DNA of 64,000 bases from Methanocaldococcus villosus KIN24-T80 (GCF_000371805.1 NZ_AQUK01000001.1:248001-312000); one strand, 5' to 3'. Counted from the stretch's first letter, positions 1 to 9,338 are shown. A program made the numbers and translations. The notes: generated by a model not told the origin, from the sequence alone.

Positions 1-318
1 GATAGGATACTAAAAAATGGAACAGTTTATAATAAAATAGGAACCTACAGCTTAGCAGTTTTGGCAAAGTATCATGACATTCCATTTTATGTAGCAGCTC
101 CATTATCAACATTTGATTTAAAAAGTAAAGAGGAAGATGTAATAATAGAAGAGAGGGATAAAAAAGAGGTTTTATACTTAAAAGATATCCTTCTTTTCCC
201 TGAAGGTAGTGATTGTTATAATTTTGCTTTTGATAAAACACCAGCTGAATTAATAACAGGAATTATTACAGAAAAAGGTGTTGTAAAACCTAATGAGATA
301 ATGAAATTATTTAAATAA
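1..318 (+). CDS. mtnA: S-methyl-5-thioribose-1-phosphate isomerase / aIF-2B-like, C-terminal part
   Basis: The frame is open from base 1 to the TAA at 316-318, so the N-terminal part lies outside the window. The visible 105 residues begin with a DRI...NGTVYNKIGTYSLAVLAKY stretch and continue with IPFYVAAPLSTFD and an IEERD motif, which are hallmarks of the MtnA / eIF-2B-alpha-like isomerase family. Members interconvert methylthioribose-1-phosphate and methylthioribulose-1-phosphate; in methanogens the enzyme serves sulfur-compound or deoxysugar salvage. The stop overlaps the end of the convergent trpF gene by 8 bp. A ribose-1,5-bisphosphate isomerase (same superfamily) is the alternative, but the IPIEERD-like motif favours MtnA. 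Confidence 0.85.
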   Translation, partial: DRILKNGTVYNKIGTYSLAVLAKYHDIPFYVAAPLSTFDLKSKEEDVIIEERDKKEVLYLKDILLFPEGSDCYNFAFDKTPAELITGIITEKGVVKPNEIMKLFK

Positions 319-973
319 ACTTTTTAACTACTTCTAAAAATTCATCCACTTTTTTAAAATCCTTTTTCCCTGGTTCTGATTCTAAAGATGATGAAACATC
401 AATTGCATATGGTTTTACCTTTTTAATAGCCTCAATTACATTATCCTTATTTATTCCACCAGCTAAAATCAGTGGTTTTTTTATACTTTCCCTTAATCTC
501 TTTGAAACTTCCCAATTATGTGTTTTTCCAATAATTTTTATTTTTTCTATTTTTGTATCAACTAAAATAGCATCTACATATTTTTCAAATTCTTTAGTTT
601 TCTTTAATATTGAATTAAAATCATCTTCTTCAGAGATGTGAATAACCTTTATAACACTACTATCAATAATTCCTTCTTTTTTTAATTTATAAATTTCTTT
701 AACAAAATCTAAATTTTCAAACCCATGTAGCTGAATAGCATGTGGTTTTAAATTTTTATAAATATTTAATACCTCTTCTAAACTTTCTGGCATAATTACA
801 GCCACTAATGAGGTAAATATAGGAAGATATTGCTTTAATTCAATAGCCTTATCTAATGTTATTTTTCTTGGAGTTTTTACAGGAACATCTATTATAAAAC
901 CTACAGCATGAACTTTATTAGCTATATATACCAAATCCTCTTTATTTGTAATCCCACATATTTTAATTTTCAA
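311..973 (-). CDS. trpF: Phosphoribosylanthranilate isomerase
   Basis: The 220-residue product opens with KIKICGITNKEDL, the TrpF signature that carries the catalytic Cys, and has the (beta/alpha)8 phosphate-binding segments LILAGGINKDNV and IDVSSSLES near the C-terminus. It catalyses the Amadori rearrangement of phosphoribosylanthranilate in tryptophan synthesis. The start is TTG at 973, supported by GGTGAGTAT just upstream. No other trp gene is adjacent, so it stands outside a trp operon. Its 3' end overlaps the convergent mtnA-like gene by 8 bp. Confidence 0.92.
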   Translation of the reverse strand: MKIKICGITNKEDLVYIANKVHAVGFIIDVPVKTPRKITLDKAIELKQYLPIFTSLVAVIMPESLEEVLNIYKNLKPHAIQLHGFENLDFVKEIYKLKKEGIIDSSVIKVIHISEEDDFNSILKKTKEFEKYVDAILVDTKIEKIKIIGKTHNWEVSKRLRESIKKPLILAGGINKDNVIEAIKKVKPYAIDVSSSLESEPGKKDFKKVDEFLEVVKKFI

Positions 974-1007
974 ATACTCACCTTCCCTATCTCTAATTTA
1001 CCTATCT

Positions 1008-1496
1008 CTAATTTATTGGTATCCTTACTATTTTCTTCTCTTTTTTCTCTTCTTCTAAAACTTCATCAACTATCTCCAACAGATGATTTATTAATGATTC
1101 CAAAGTGTTTATTATATCAGGAGCTACATTAACAACATCTTCCTCTGTTATCATACCTATTATTTTTCCATCGTCATCAACAACAAACAATTCTTTAACT
1201 TTGTTTTTACTCATGATTTCCATAGCCTCTTCTACAGGAGTGTTTTTATGCACTTTTATAATTTTTGGAGATGATATATCTTCAGTCTTTACTTTTTCTG
1301 GAGAGAGTTTTTTTATAATTACTTTTTTAATAATATCCTCTTCATCAACTTTCTCAATAGAATTATCTTTTTTTATAACTAAGACACAAGGAATGTTCTC
1401 ATCTATCATAATTTTTGCAATTTTATCAATGGATACATCCCCACTAACAATTACAGGTTTTTTCATAATAACTAATACAGGGATCGTGGCAACCAT
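1008..1496 (-). CDS. CBS-domain pair protein
   Basis: The 162-residue protein is essentially two CBS motifs: residues about 10-70 (KKPVIVSGDVSIDKIAKIM..IPCVLVIK) and 75-130 (SPKIIKVHKNTPVEEAMEIM..VKELFVVDDDGKIIGMITEEDVV), with a charged C-terminal tail. Tandem CBS domains usually bind adenosyl ligands and regulate partners, but no partner domain is fused here and the target is unknown. AGGGA lies 5 nt before the ATG at 1496; the internal ATG at 1466 has no such site. It lies 34 bp upstream of trpF on the same strand and may be co-transcribed with it. Confidence 0.8.
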   Translation of the reverse strand: MVATIPVLVIMKKPVIVSGDVSIDKIAKIMIDENIPCVLVIKKDNSIEKVDEEDIIKKVIIKKLSPEKVKTEDISSPKIIKVHKNTPVEEAMEIMSKNKVKELFVVDDDGKIIGMITEEDVVNVAPDIINTLESLINHLLEIVDEVLEEEKKEKKIVRIPIN

Positions 1497-1586
1497 ATTA
1501 TTTCCCTAAAATTTTCTTTTTCTTTTGTTTTGTTAGTGTATTTATATATTATTTACTGTTCGTACATTAAGAACATAACCACAAAT

Positions 1587-1594
1587 TTTATATA
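1587..1594 (+). promoter_or_regulatory. TATA box for tRNA-Val
   Basis: TTTATATA lies about 33-41 bp upstream of the tRNA-Val 5' end, the usual distance for an archaeal tRNA promoter with a short 5' leader. Assignment is by position and consensus only. Confidence 0.55.
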
Positions 1595-1627
1595 TGACTT
1601 TATATTCTTATATTATTGCTATTTTGA

Positions 1628-1704
1628 GGGTCCGTGGTCTAGCTGGCTATGATGCCGCCCTGACGAGGCGGTGGTCGGGAGTTCGAATCTCCCCGGACCC
1701 ACCA
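1628..1704 (+). tRNA. tRNA-Val (anticodon GAC)
   Basis: A full cloverleaf is readable: acceptor GGGTCCG pairs with CGGACCC, the anticodon stem CCGCC/GGCGG encloses loop CTGACGA with anticodon GAC, and the T arm is GGGAGTTCGAATCTCCC. No intron is present. The 3' CCA is encoded at 1702-1704. Confidence 0.97.
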
Positions 1705-1708
1705 TATT

Positions 1709-2563
1709 TTATTTTTCCACTAAATCAACATGAACATAAGCTTTTTCAACTTCTTCCAAACTTTCTAATCTCTTTTTAACCTCCACTTCTATGTCATGTA
1801 ACTCTTTTGCTGATATGTTTGAAGGTACTTCAACATGTAATTCAACATATAACCATTTACCCACATATTGAGCTTTTAAATCATGAACTCCTAAAACCTT
1901 CTCAACTTTTAATGCTTCATTTTTAATTTTTTCTAAAATTTCATTATTTGGGGATTTTCCTGTAAGATAATCTATATTTTCAAGACAGAGATTTGTAGCC
2001 ATTTTTGCAATCATAAAACTAACTACTATCCCTGCCAATCCATCTCCATAATAAAAACCAATTTTTTCCAACAACAACCCTATTAAAACAGCTAAACTAC
2101 TATAAACATCTGATCTATGGTGATATGCATCAGCTATTAATATTTGATTACCTAATTTTTTTCCTACATATATAGAATACCTTGCCATAAGCTCTTTAGC
2201 TATAATTGAGATAATAATAACTGATATCATTATGTAATTAACTTCTAATTGTGTAACATTCATTATTCTCTCTAAAGAACACTTAAATATTTCATAGGAT
2301 GTAAATAGTAAAGCTAAACCAATAATAAATGATATTAATGGTTCAAATCTTGCATGACCATAGTGGTGATCTTCATCAGGAGGTTTTATTGCTATTTTTA
2401 CACCAAATAAACTAATAATACTTGTTACAATGTCAGATAAGGAATGAATACCATCTGATATTATAGCTATACTGTTAAAATAATATCCAATAATAATTTT
2501 TAAAATAGATAATAAAAAATTTCCAATAATACTAATGAATAGAGGTTTTTCCTCTTCTCTCAT
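1709..2563 (-). CDS. Cation diffusion facilitator (CDF) transporter
   Basis: The 284-residue membrane protein has about six hydrophobic segments and the CDF metal-site pattern: DGIHSLSD in TM2 (residues 37-44) and AYHHRSD in TM5 (about 141-147), plus the cytoplasmic loop HHYGHARFE (66-74). The C-terminal ~85 residues form the expected cytoplasmic ferredoxin-like domain. The family exports divalent cations such as Zn, Mn, Fe or Co in exchange for protons; the metal cannot be read here. The ATG overlaps the stop of the upstream MBL gene (ATGA), so the two are translationally coupled. The stop is only 4 bp beyond the convergent tRNA-Val. Confidence 0.9.
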   Translation of the reverse strand: MREEEKPLFISIIGNFLLSILKIIIGYYFNSIAIISDGIHSLSDIVTSIISLFGVKIAIKPPDEDHHYGHARFEPLISFIIGLALLFTSYEIFKCSLERIMNVTQLEVNYIMISVIIISIIAKELMARYSIYVGKKLGNQILIADAYHHRSDVYSSLAVLIGLLLEKIGFYYGDGLAGIVVSFMIAKMATNLCLENIDYLTGKSPNNEILEKIKNEALKVEKVLGVHDLKAQYVGKWLYVELHVEVPSNISAKELHDIEVEVKKRLESLEEVEKAYVHVDLVEK

Positions 2564-3315
2564 TTTATAACCTTTCCTACATGACCATAAACAAAGTTTT
2601 TTAAATCAGAAAGCTTTTTCAAAGCATTAAAACCTGTACAGTGCATTGGCATAAACCAAAAGTCCTGTTTTGATAAATAATTATAGACATAATCAATATA
2701 TTCCTTAGATGCATTTATTAGATGAAATCCTCCTAAAACCCCATCTATATCCATTATCTTTTTCCCATATTCTATAACATTTATTATTCCACTATGGGCA
2801 CAACCAGTTATTAAAATATTTTTAGCTATAATGAACATATCATCATTAACATAATCTTTAACTCTCTTCCCATCTTTTATACACTCAAAGTTATCTAACT
2901 CATAGTAATGCTCTCTAGGAACATAGCCTGAAACTATTATATCTTTTTCTATTTTATATGGCTCCTCTATTAGTATAAGATCACACTTCTTCATTATTAT
3001 GTCTTTTAAATCTTTGTCAATCCCTATATATCTCCCATCACAAAATCTATCTATAAAAGCATCTTTATGGGCTATAATTTTATCAACATAATCTAATAAA
3101 TATTTTAAACCATCACTGTGATCATAATGTCCATGTGACAGAACAAAATAATCAAAATTCTCTAATTCATTAAATAACTTCAAATTTTTTATTATAATCT
3201 CGCTCTGCCCAGCATCAAATAACACTCTCTTTTTATTATTAACTAAAACAGAGAATCCATGCTGTGCATAAAATCTCTTATATGCTGTATTATCAACCAA
3301 TATTTTTATTTCCAT
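2560..3315 (-). CDS. MBL-fold hydrolase, dihydropterin/RFA-P synthase-like family
   Basis: The 251-residue protein has the metallo-beta-lactamase signature SHGHYDHSDG (residues 60-69), the later metal ligands GCAHSGI and a C-terminal MHCTGF segment, all in family order. It resembles the archaeal 7,8-dihydropterin-6-yl-methyl-4-(beta-D-ribofuranosyl)aminobenzene-5'-phosphate synthase-like group, a name with weak biochemical support. A GGTGGT site precedes the ATG. It is the first gene of a pair with the CDF transporter (4-bp overlap), hinting at a metal-related role. Confidence 0.78.
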   Translation of the reverse strand: MEIKILVDNTAYKRFYAQHGFSVLVNNKKRVLFDAGQSEIIIKNLKLFNELENFDYFVLSHGHYDHSDGLKYLLDYVDKIIAHKDAFIDRFCDGRYIGIDKDLKDIIMKKCDLILIEEPYKIEKDIIVSGYVPREHYYELDNFECIKDGKRVKDYVNDDMFIIAKNILITGCAHSGIINVIEYGKKIMDIDGVLGGFHLINASKEYIDYVYNYLSKQDFWFMPMHCTGFNALKKLSDLKNFVYGHVGKVIK

Positions 3316-3384
3316 AATACCACCAAATATAGAAATATTTAGATAAATATAACATAAAAAAATAAATAATGTTAATTATAATAA

Positions 3385-3597
3385 TTATAATGTATATTGT
3401 CTCACTGCCTCCTTAACATCTTCCTCTTTAACAGTCTTTCTACCAGCTTCCTTAGCTATTTCTACAGCTTTCTTAGCTATCTCTAATGCCAGCTCCTCTA
3501 TAGCCTCTGCAAAGTATTTCTGTGCCTCTTCGCTCACTCTTGTAGCCCCGGCTTTCTTCAATATCCTCACACATGGTGCAATTGGAAGCTCTCCCAT
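3385..3597 (-). CDS. Archaeal histone
   Basis: The 70-residue protein is a single histone fold: [19 protein letters not shown] (alpha1/L1), the long amphipathic helix [26 protein letters not shown] (alpha2), and [15 protein letters not shown] (L2/alpha3). It dimerises and wraps DNA. There are no N- or C-terminal tails, as in HMf-type histones. GGTGATAAG precedes the ATG. It is monocistronic by position, with 68 bp of AT-rich sequence on its downstream side. Confidence 0.96.
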   Translation of the reverse strand: MGELPIAPCVRILKKAGATRVSEEAQKYFAEAIEELALEIAKKAVEIAKEAGRKTVKEEDVKEAVRQYTL

Positions 3598-3686
3598 CTT
3601 ATCACCTCAAATCTTATAAACTTATTTTTTAAAGTAAGATTATATATATTTTTTGGTTTCCTATTTTTATTTCAGCAATTCATCAT

Positions 3687-4868
3687 CTATTCTTTGAATA
3701 ACTCTTCTATTATCCTTGCAAATGCAGGTCTTGTAATAAATACCCCTATCAATATTCCAGCTATAGTTGTTAAAGCAAATCCTTTTAACATTCCTACTCC
3801 TAAAGTAAATAGAGGTAACATTGCTGCTATGGATGTTCCTGCTGAAGCAAAGATTATAAAGAAAGCCCTTTTTATGCTTGATTTCAGTTTTCTTACTCCT
3901 CTCTTTAACACCTCATCTGTTATAACTATTTGATCATCCACCCCAGTCCCTACAGCCGCAATAATCCCTGCAATAGAAGGTAGATCTAACTTCCACTCTA
4001 TTAAAGCAGCAAATCCTAATATAATAATAATCTCTGATAAGCATGTCATCATTATTGGAAATGCTATTTTTGGCTGTTTATATCTGATAGCAACTATCAT
4101 ACTAACTGCTATGAAAGCTAATAATAATGCAATAGCAGCTCCTTTTTTAAACTCTTCTCCTAACTTTGGAGAAATTACATAAGTGTATTCTATATCAAGT
4201 TTAACAGGTAATGCTCCAGATTTTAATGCTGTATATATAGCCATAGCCTCATCAATATCTTCTTTACTTGGTGGATAAGGGCTAACAGTTATAACCTGTC
4301 TAGGATGTGGTTTTCCATCACAAAGATCTGGAGAAAGGACAGGAGCTGAGATTAATTTACCATCCATATATAAATAAATTTTATGATAAGGTTTACCTTT
4401 AACAATTTCAGCAAACCTCTTAGCACCTTCTAAAGTTAATTCAAAAGACACTCCATAAGCCCATCCACTTTCAGTAGCTACCTTACCTGGAGGTTCAACA
4501 CTTTTAACATCTCTACCAGTATAAACAGTTATTTTATCATCTAATTTAGCTACAAATACTCCTTGATGTTTTAAAATCTTTATTATCCTATCCACATCTG
4601 AATTGTTTGGAACTATAACAATAATTTCATCATTTCCTCTAGGATATACTGTTATGTCAGATAAACCATTTAAATTTAACCTTTTCTCAATTATATCCAC
4701 AGTTATTTCCATTTCTTGATCACTAATAGGCTTTTCAGCTTTTAACACTATTACAGTACCCCCACTTAAATCTACTCCAAACTTTAAACCTTTGAATGCT
4801 ATTAATATTAAAGATATAAATAAAAATATCCCTAAGATAGCAATCCTTTTATCTCTTAACAACCTCAT
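3687..4868 (-). CDS. secD: Protein-export membrane protein SecD
   Basis: The 393-residue protein has an N-terminal TM (about 9-26), the family motif FGVDLSGGT (about 30-38), a large extracytoplasmic P1 domain, and a C-terminal block of five TMs (about 240-385) including the conserved GTGVDDQIVITDE stretch. SecD works with SecF and SecYE, using the ion gradient to complete protein translocation. GGGTGATTAA precedes the ATG. secF, normally adjacent in archaea, is not on either side, so it must be elsewhere. Confidence 0.93.
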   Translation of the reverse strand: MRLLRDKRIAILGIFLFISLILIAFKGLKFGVDLSGGTVIVLKAEKPISDQEMEITVDIIEKRLNLNGLSDITVYPRGNDEIIVIVPNNSDVDRIIKILKHQGVFVAKLDDKITVYTGRDVKSVEPPGKVATESGWAYGVSFELTLEGAKRFAEIVKGKPYHKIYLYMDGKLISAPVLSPDLCDGKPHPRQVITVSPYPPSKEDIDEAMAIYTALKSGALPVKLDIEYTYVISPKLGEEFKKGAAIALLLAFIAVSMIVAIRYKQPKIAFPIMMTCLSEIIIILGFAALIEWKLDLPSIAGIIAAVGTGVDDQIVITDEVLKRGVRKLKSSIKRAFFIIFASAGTSIAAMLPLFTLGVGMLKGFALTTIAGILIGVFITRPAFARIIEELFKE

Positions 4869-4906
4869 TTAATCACCCAAAATACTTAATAAATTAGGTG
4901 ACTTAT

Positions 4907-5203
4907 ATGGATTTTGATATAGTAGGATACATTGCAGGAACATTAACCACATTTGCTTCATTACCTCAGTTAATAAAGTCTATTAGGGAAAGAGATCTTA
5001 GTAGTATTTCACTGACATTTGTTTTAACCTTCACTACTGGGTTATCTCTATGGCTTATATATGGAATCTTAAAAATGGATTATCCAATTATAGTGTTTAA
5101 CATCCTCTCCTTAATGTTTTGGATACCCATTACTTATTTAAAAATAAAAGAAGAGATGAGAAAATGTGGGATGAATTGGGTAAAAAAATTATTAAAGAAG
5201 TAG
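4907..5203 (+). CDS. SemiSWEET-like / PQ-loop transporter
   Basis: The 98-residue protein has three predicted TM helices and a PQ motif (TTFASLPQLIKSIRERDLSSIS), the layout of a SemiSWEET half-transporter. Such proteins dimerise to move sugars or other small solutes; the substrate is unknown. I take ATG 4907 as start because AGGTGA at 4896-4901 lies 5 nt before it; the frame extends to GTG 4898, but that codon lies inside the ribosome binding site. It overlaps the next gene by 40 bp and is divergent from secD with only 38 bp between start codons. Confidence 0.8.
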   Translation: MDFDIVGYIAGTLTTFASLPQLIKSIRERDLSSISLTFVLTFTTGLSLWLIYGILKMDYPIIVFNILSLMFWIPITYLKIKEEMRKCGMNWVKKLLKK

Positions 5204-5877
5204 AAAAGGAAGTTATGCCTTATTATGGAAAAAGAGGGAAAGTTATTGATAAAAATATATATGGGGATGAAACTAGTATTTTTGATAAAATAAGTGAAGA
5301 TATAGCATTAAAATATTTAAATGATGTGAATATAATTAGTGAAGAGATTGGAAAAATAGATAATGGTAGTGAATGGACTGTTGTTATTGACCCAATAGAT
5401 GGTTCTTTTAATTTTAAAATAGGCATTCCTTTTTTTGCTTTCTGTTTTGCTGTATTTAAAAATGATAAACCATATTATGGGCTAACATATGATTTTATTA
5501 ATAAACATATTTATGAAGCCTACACAGGAAAAGGGGCTTATTTAAATAATAAAAGAATTAAGATTAAGGAATTTGATCCTAATAATATAAGTGTCTGTAT
5601 TTATGCTGAAAATATAAATATAAATGCTAAAAGAGTTAGAATGCTTGGAGCTTTTGGATTAGAAATGTGTTTAGTAGCTAGAGGAGCTATAGATGCATGC
5701 TTAGATTTAAGGCCAAAAGTTAGATTGGTAGATATAGCTTCCTCATATATAATATGTAAAGAGGCTGGAGCAATAATAGTTAATAAGAAAAAAGAAACAT
5801 TAAATTTAGAACTTGATCATAAAAAGAGATATGATATTATTGTTGCTAATTCAAAAGATTTTTTAAAGCTTATATAG
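5164..5877 (+). CDS. Inositol monophosphatase / archaeal FBPase family phosphatase
   Basis: The 237-residue enzyme shows the Li-sensitive phosphatase metal motifs in order: SEEIG, DPIDGSFNF and VDIASSYIICKEAG. Archaeal members dephosphorylate inositol-1-phosphate and fructose-1,6-bisphosphate, serving osmolyte synthesis and gluconeogenesis. The frame is open back to 5119, but ATG 5164 with upstream GATGAG gives the normal family N-terminus. It overlaps the SemiSWEET gene and ends 8 bp inside the convergent pyruvate kinase gene. A second paralogue, fused to NAD kinase, lies at 58903-60588. Confidence 0.88.
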   Translation: MWDELGKKIIKEVEKEVMPYYGKRGKVIDKNIYGDETSIFDKISEDIALKYLNDVNIISEEIGKIDNGSEWTVVIDPIDGSFNFKIGIPFFAFCFAVFKNDKPYYGLTYDFINKHIYEAYTGKGAYLNNKRIKIKEFDPNNISVCIYAENININAKRVRMLGAFGLEMCLVARGAIDACLDLRPKVRLVDIASSYIICKEAGAIIVNKKKETLNLELDHKKRYDIIVANSKDFLKLI

Positions 5878-7174
5878 ATTCAACTTTTATTGTATTTGAT
5901 TTTCTCTCACCTATTGGATGTCCAAACACCAATAAATATAATCCACTTCCTATCTCCTTTTTAGCTATTTCCCTACATGCAGATATTATATTATCAATAT
6001 TATTGAACTCTTCCATTAAACAACTCTCAACACCATAAACTAACTTTAACTTTCTTAATGTATTTATATTAGGTGTAGGGGCAATTATTCTCTTTCTTAG
6101 CTTAGATATAATTTTTGCTGTTCTACCTGAATATGTAGGAGTTATTGTTAGTTTTATAGGCAATTTTTTATATAATGATGAAACTGCATATGCTAAACCC
6201 TCTTCAACATTAAAAACATCTAAATCAGTTTTTCTTATAAATTCTTCATGTTTGTCAGCTACTTCAGCAACCTTATTTAAAACCTCTATAGCTTTTAAAG
6301 GATATTTCCCTATAGCTGTTTCATTAGACAGCATTAAACAGTCAGTTCCATCATAAATAGCATTAGCTATATCTGTTACCTCTGCTCTTGTAGGATATGG
6401 GTTATTTACCATAGAATCTAATATTTGTGTAGCTGTTATAGATATAATTCCAAATCTATTAGCTGTTTCAATTATCCTTTTTTGTTCAATGGGGATATAT
6501 TCAATATCTATCTCCACACCTAAATCTCCCCTAGCTACCATTAATCCATCACTATTTTTAGCTATATTTTCTAAATTTTTTAAAGCTTTTTTTGTTTCTA
6601 TTTTTGCTATAATATCACAATCTCCTTTAAAATCATTTATATAATCTCTTAATAATTTAACATCTTCCTTATCCCTAACAAAAGATAATGCTATATATTC
6701 AAACTCTTCATCACATGCGAATCTTATATTTTCCCTATCTTCATCACTTATTATTTCAGCTTCTATATCACTGTCTGGGAAATTGGCACCCATATTTTCT
6801 CTTACTTCCCCTCCAACAATTACTACAGCCTTATTATCTTCAATAACTTCTAAAACCACTTTACCATCATTTATTATTATTCTATCACCAGATTTCATAT
6901 TTACATCATAATTGAATTCAAGATCTTCACCAATTTCAACAATTTCATTTTCTTTTAAAAATTTCTTTTTAGTTCTTTTTATCCTTATTTTTATTCCTTT
7001 CAAATCCATAAGTTTGGCTATATTATGTTTATTTAAAAACTTTAAAAATTTCATACAATAATTGATATTAGCATGTGACATATTAAATCTAACACCATCT
7101 ATTAAATTTACAGCCTTATCTAAACAATTCTCTATAGAAGGTCCAAGTGTAATTAATATTTTTGTCTTTCTCAT
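5870..7174 (-). CDS. pyk: Pyruvate kinase
   Basis: The 434-residue protein has KTKILITLGPS at the N-terminus, IIAKIET, MVARGDLGVEI and TATQILDSMVNNPYPTRAE, the pyruvate kinase signatures for PEP, metal and monovalent-cation sites. It converts PEP and ADP to pyruvate and ATP. It is at the short end for the family, with a compact C-terminal domain. It follows the ADP-forming acetyl-CoA synthetase gene by 11 bp on the same strand, so the two are probably co-transcribed. Confidence 0.95.
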   Translation of the reverse strand: MRKTKILITLGPSIENCLDKAVNLIDGVRFNMSHANINYCMKFLKFLNKHNIAKLMDLKGIKIRIKRTKKKFLKENEIVEIGEDLEFNYDVNMKSGDRIIINDGKVVLEVIEDNKAVVIVGGEVRENMGANFPDSDIEAEIISDEDRENIRFACDEEFEYIALSFVRDKEDVKLLRDYINDFKGDCDIIAKIETKKALKNLENIAKNSDGLMVARGDLGVEIDIEYIPIEQKRIIETANRFGIISITATQILDSMVNNPYPTRAEVTDIANAIYDGTDCLMLSNETAIGKYPLKAIEVLNKVAEVADKHEEFIRKTDLDVFNVEEGLAYAVSSLYKKLPIKLTITPTYSGRTAKIISKLRKRIIAPTPNINTLRKLKLVYGVESCLMEEFNNIDNIISACREIAKKEIGSGLYLLVFGHPIGERKSNTIKVESI

Positions 7175-7185
7175 ATCCTATCAAC

Positions 7186-9249
7186 TTAACAAATTATTCT
7201 TGCATCAGCAATACAGCCTCCTTTTTTAAATACAAATATAGGGTTTAAATCTAACTCTTTTATCTCTTTGTGAATATTCATAAATACACTTATTTTCATT
7301 AAAGTTTCTATTATATAATCTATATCTTTTCCTTCCCTACCTCTAACACCTTCTAGTATCTTATATGATTTTAAACTTTTCAACATTTCATGAGCAAAAT
7401 CTTTTGTAATAGGGTATATTCCAAATGCTACATCTTTTAGAACTTCTACAAAAACTCCTCCTAAACCAACCATAATTACTGGTCCAAATATCTCATCTCT
7501 CTTACCACCAATTATTAACTCAACTTTATCTCCATCTATAAACTCTTCCACTAAAACTCCTTCTATTTCTACATTAATATTCTTCCTCTTTCCATACTCT
7601 AAGGCATTTTTTATTAACATATCATAAGCTTCTCCTACATCATCAGGATTTATAATAACTCCATGAGCTTCTGTTTTATGTAATATTTGAGGAGAGACTA
7701 TTTTTAAAACTACTTTTTTAAACTTTTTAGCATACTCTATAGCTTCATATTTACTTTTTGCTAAGTATCCTTTAGGTATGTCAAAACCATACAGTTTTAA
7801 TAACTGTTTAGCTTTATACTCATTTGGTCTATCTAATAAAGATTTTATAATCTCCTTATTTTCTTCATATATTTTTAAAAATTCTTTTTCAATCTTATCT
7901 AAATAAGGATCATAGTCTTCTTTAACCTTTATTAGGCTATATTTATATAAATATGATAGAGCCTTTATTCCATTTTCAGGGGTTATATATGCAGGAATTC
8001 CATGCTTTCTTAGATAACTTTTAGCTCCTTTAACTGACACTCCTCCAACAAATGATGTTATTAATGGCTTATCTCTTTTAAGATTAGCTAATATTTCAGC
8101 TACTTTTAATGGTTCTGTCATTTCTTGAGGAGTTAATATTACTAAAAGTCCATGAATATTTTTATCCTCCAATAGTATCTTTGTAGCTTTTTCATATCTC
8201 TCAGGTGTAGCATCTCCAATAATGTCTAGTGGATTAGTTATATTTGCAGTTTCTGGAAGCACTTCTTTTAGTTTTTCTATAGTACTTTTTTCAAAATTTG
8301 CCAATTTTAAGTTATGATCTGCACAAGCATCTGCTGCTAAAACCCCAAAACCTCCAGCATTAGTTATAACACCTATTTCATTCTTTTCCATTATTGGTTG
8401 AGTAGAAAATATGTGAATGAGATCAATAAGTTCTTCAAAAGTTTTAGCTCTAATAATACCTGCTTCTTTAAATGCGGTGTCATAAACTACATCATCTCCA
8501 GCAAGTGAGCCTGTATGTGATTTGGCAGCTCTCTTTCCTTCTTCAGATCTTCCAGCTTTTAGAACAATAATTGGTTTTTTCTTTGCAACTTTTTTAGCTA
8601 CTTTTAAAAACCTTTTATCTTTTAATCCTTCTATATAAAGAACAATAATTTCTGTATCATCATCTTCTAAAAAATATTCTAACAAGTCACTCTCTTGGAT
8701 ATCTATTTTATTTCCTAAACTAACAACTTTAGAGAAACCTATATTTAATAGAGGAGCAATATCCAGTATAGCATTTAAAACTGCTCCACTTTGAGATACA
8801 ATAGACACTCCTCCCTTTGGAGGAAAAATCTTAGAAAATGTTGCATTTAAATTTATATGTGTATTCATTATTCCTAAGCAATTAGGCCCAATGACCCTAA
8901 TACCATATTTTTTTATTATATTTTTTACTTCCTCTTCTAATTCATAATTACCCACTTCAGAAAATCCTGCTGAAATTATAACAGCATATTTTATTCCTTT
9001 TTTCCCACACTCTTCTAACACCTGTGGAACTGCTACATTAGGAACAGCAATTATTGCTAAATCTATTTCATCATCAATATCTAAAACAGATTTATAACAT
9101 TTTAGATTGAAGATATTATCATACTTTGGATTAACAGGATAAATCTTCCCATTAAATTTTAATAGATTCTTTAATATGGCATAACCTACTTTTCCTTCTT
9201 TTTTTGTAGCTCCTATTACTGCTACAGATTTTGGATAAAACAGTTTCAT
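7186..9249 (-). CDS. Acetate-CoA ligase (ADP-forming), fused alpha-beta subunits
   Basis: The 687-residue protein contains the CoA-binding alpha part (PKSVAVIGATKKEGKVGYAIL at 6-26, SQSGAVLNA at about 152) with the phosphohistidine loop KSHTGSLAGDD (His245), followed from about residue 460 by the ATP-grasp beta part (VLKIVSPQILHKTEAHGV, GLGGVFVEVLKD). Such fused enzymes make acetate and ATP from acetyl-CoA, ADP and phosphate, or run in reverse to activate acids. No frameshift is seen. It lies directly upstream of pyk, 11 bp away. Confidence 0.92.
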   Translation of the reverse strand: MKLFYPKSVAVIGATKKEGKVGYAILKNLLKFNGKIYPVNPKYDNIFNLKCYKSVLDIDDEIDLAIIAVPNVAVPQVLEECGKKGIKYAVIISAGFSEVGNYELEEEVKNIIKKYGIRVIGPNCLGIMNTHINLNATFSKIFPPKGGVSIVSQSGAVLNAILDIAPLLNIGFSKVVSLGNKIDIQESDLLEYFLEDDDTEIIVLYIEGLKDKRFLKVAKKVAKKKPIIVLKAGRSEEGKRAAKSHTGSLAGDDVVYDTAFKEAGIIRAKTFEELIDLIHIFSTQPIMEKNEIGVITNAGGFGVLAADACADHNLKLANFEKSTIEKLKEVLPETANITNPLDIIGDATPERYEKATKILLEDKNIHGLLVILTPQEMTEPLKVAEILANLKRDKPLITSFVGGVSVKGAKSYLRKHGIPAYITPENGIKALSYLYKYSLIKVKEDYDPYLDKIEKEFLKIYEENKEIIKSLLDRPNEYKAKQLLKLYGFDIPKGYLAKSKYEAIEYAKKFKKVVLKIVSPQILHKTEAHGVIINPDDVGEAYDMLIKNALEYGKRKNINVEIEGVLVEEFIDGDKVELIIGGKRDEIFGPVIMVGLGGVFVEVLKDVAFGIYPITKDFAHEMLKSLKSYKILEGVRGREGKDIDYIIETLMKISVFMNIHKEIKELDLNPIFVFKKGGCIADARIIC

Positions 9250-9338
9250 ATTATCACAGAAAAATTTTTATATTTATATTCTTATCTCATAAATAATTTT
9301 ATAATTATTGTATTAAATACCTTATGGGGTGAAGTAAC

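Noticed and set aside
1105-1509. 134-codon frame opposite the CBS protein
   Set aside because: Ser/Thr/Ile-rich antisense shadow of a gene with clear domains and start site.
4898-4906. GTG start for the SemiSWEET gene at 4898
   Set aside because: The GTG is part of the AGGTGA ribosome binding site serving ATG 4907; the same logic was used at several other genes.
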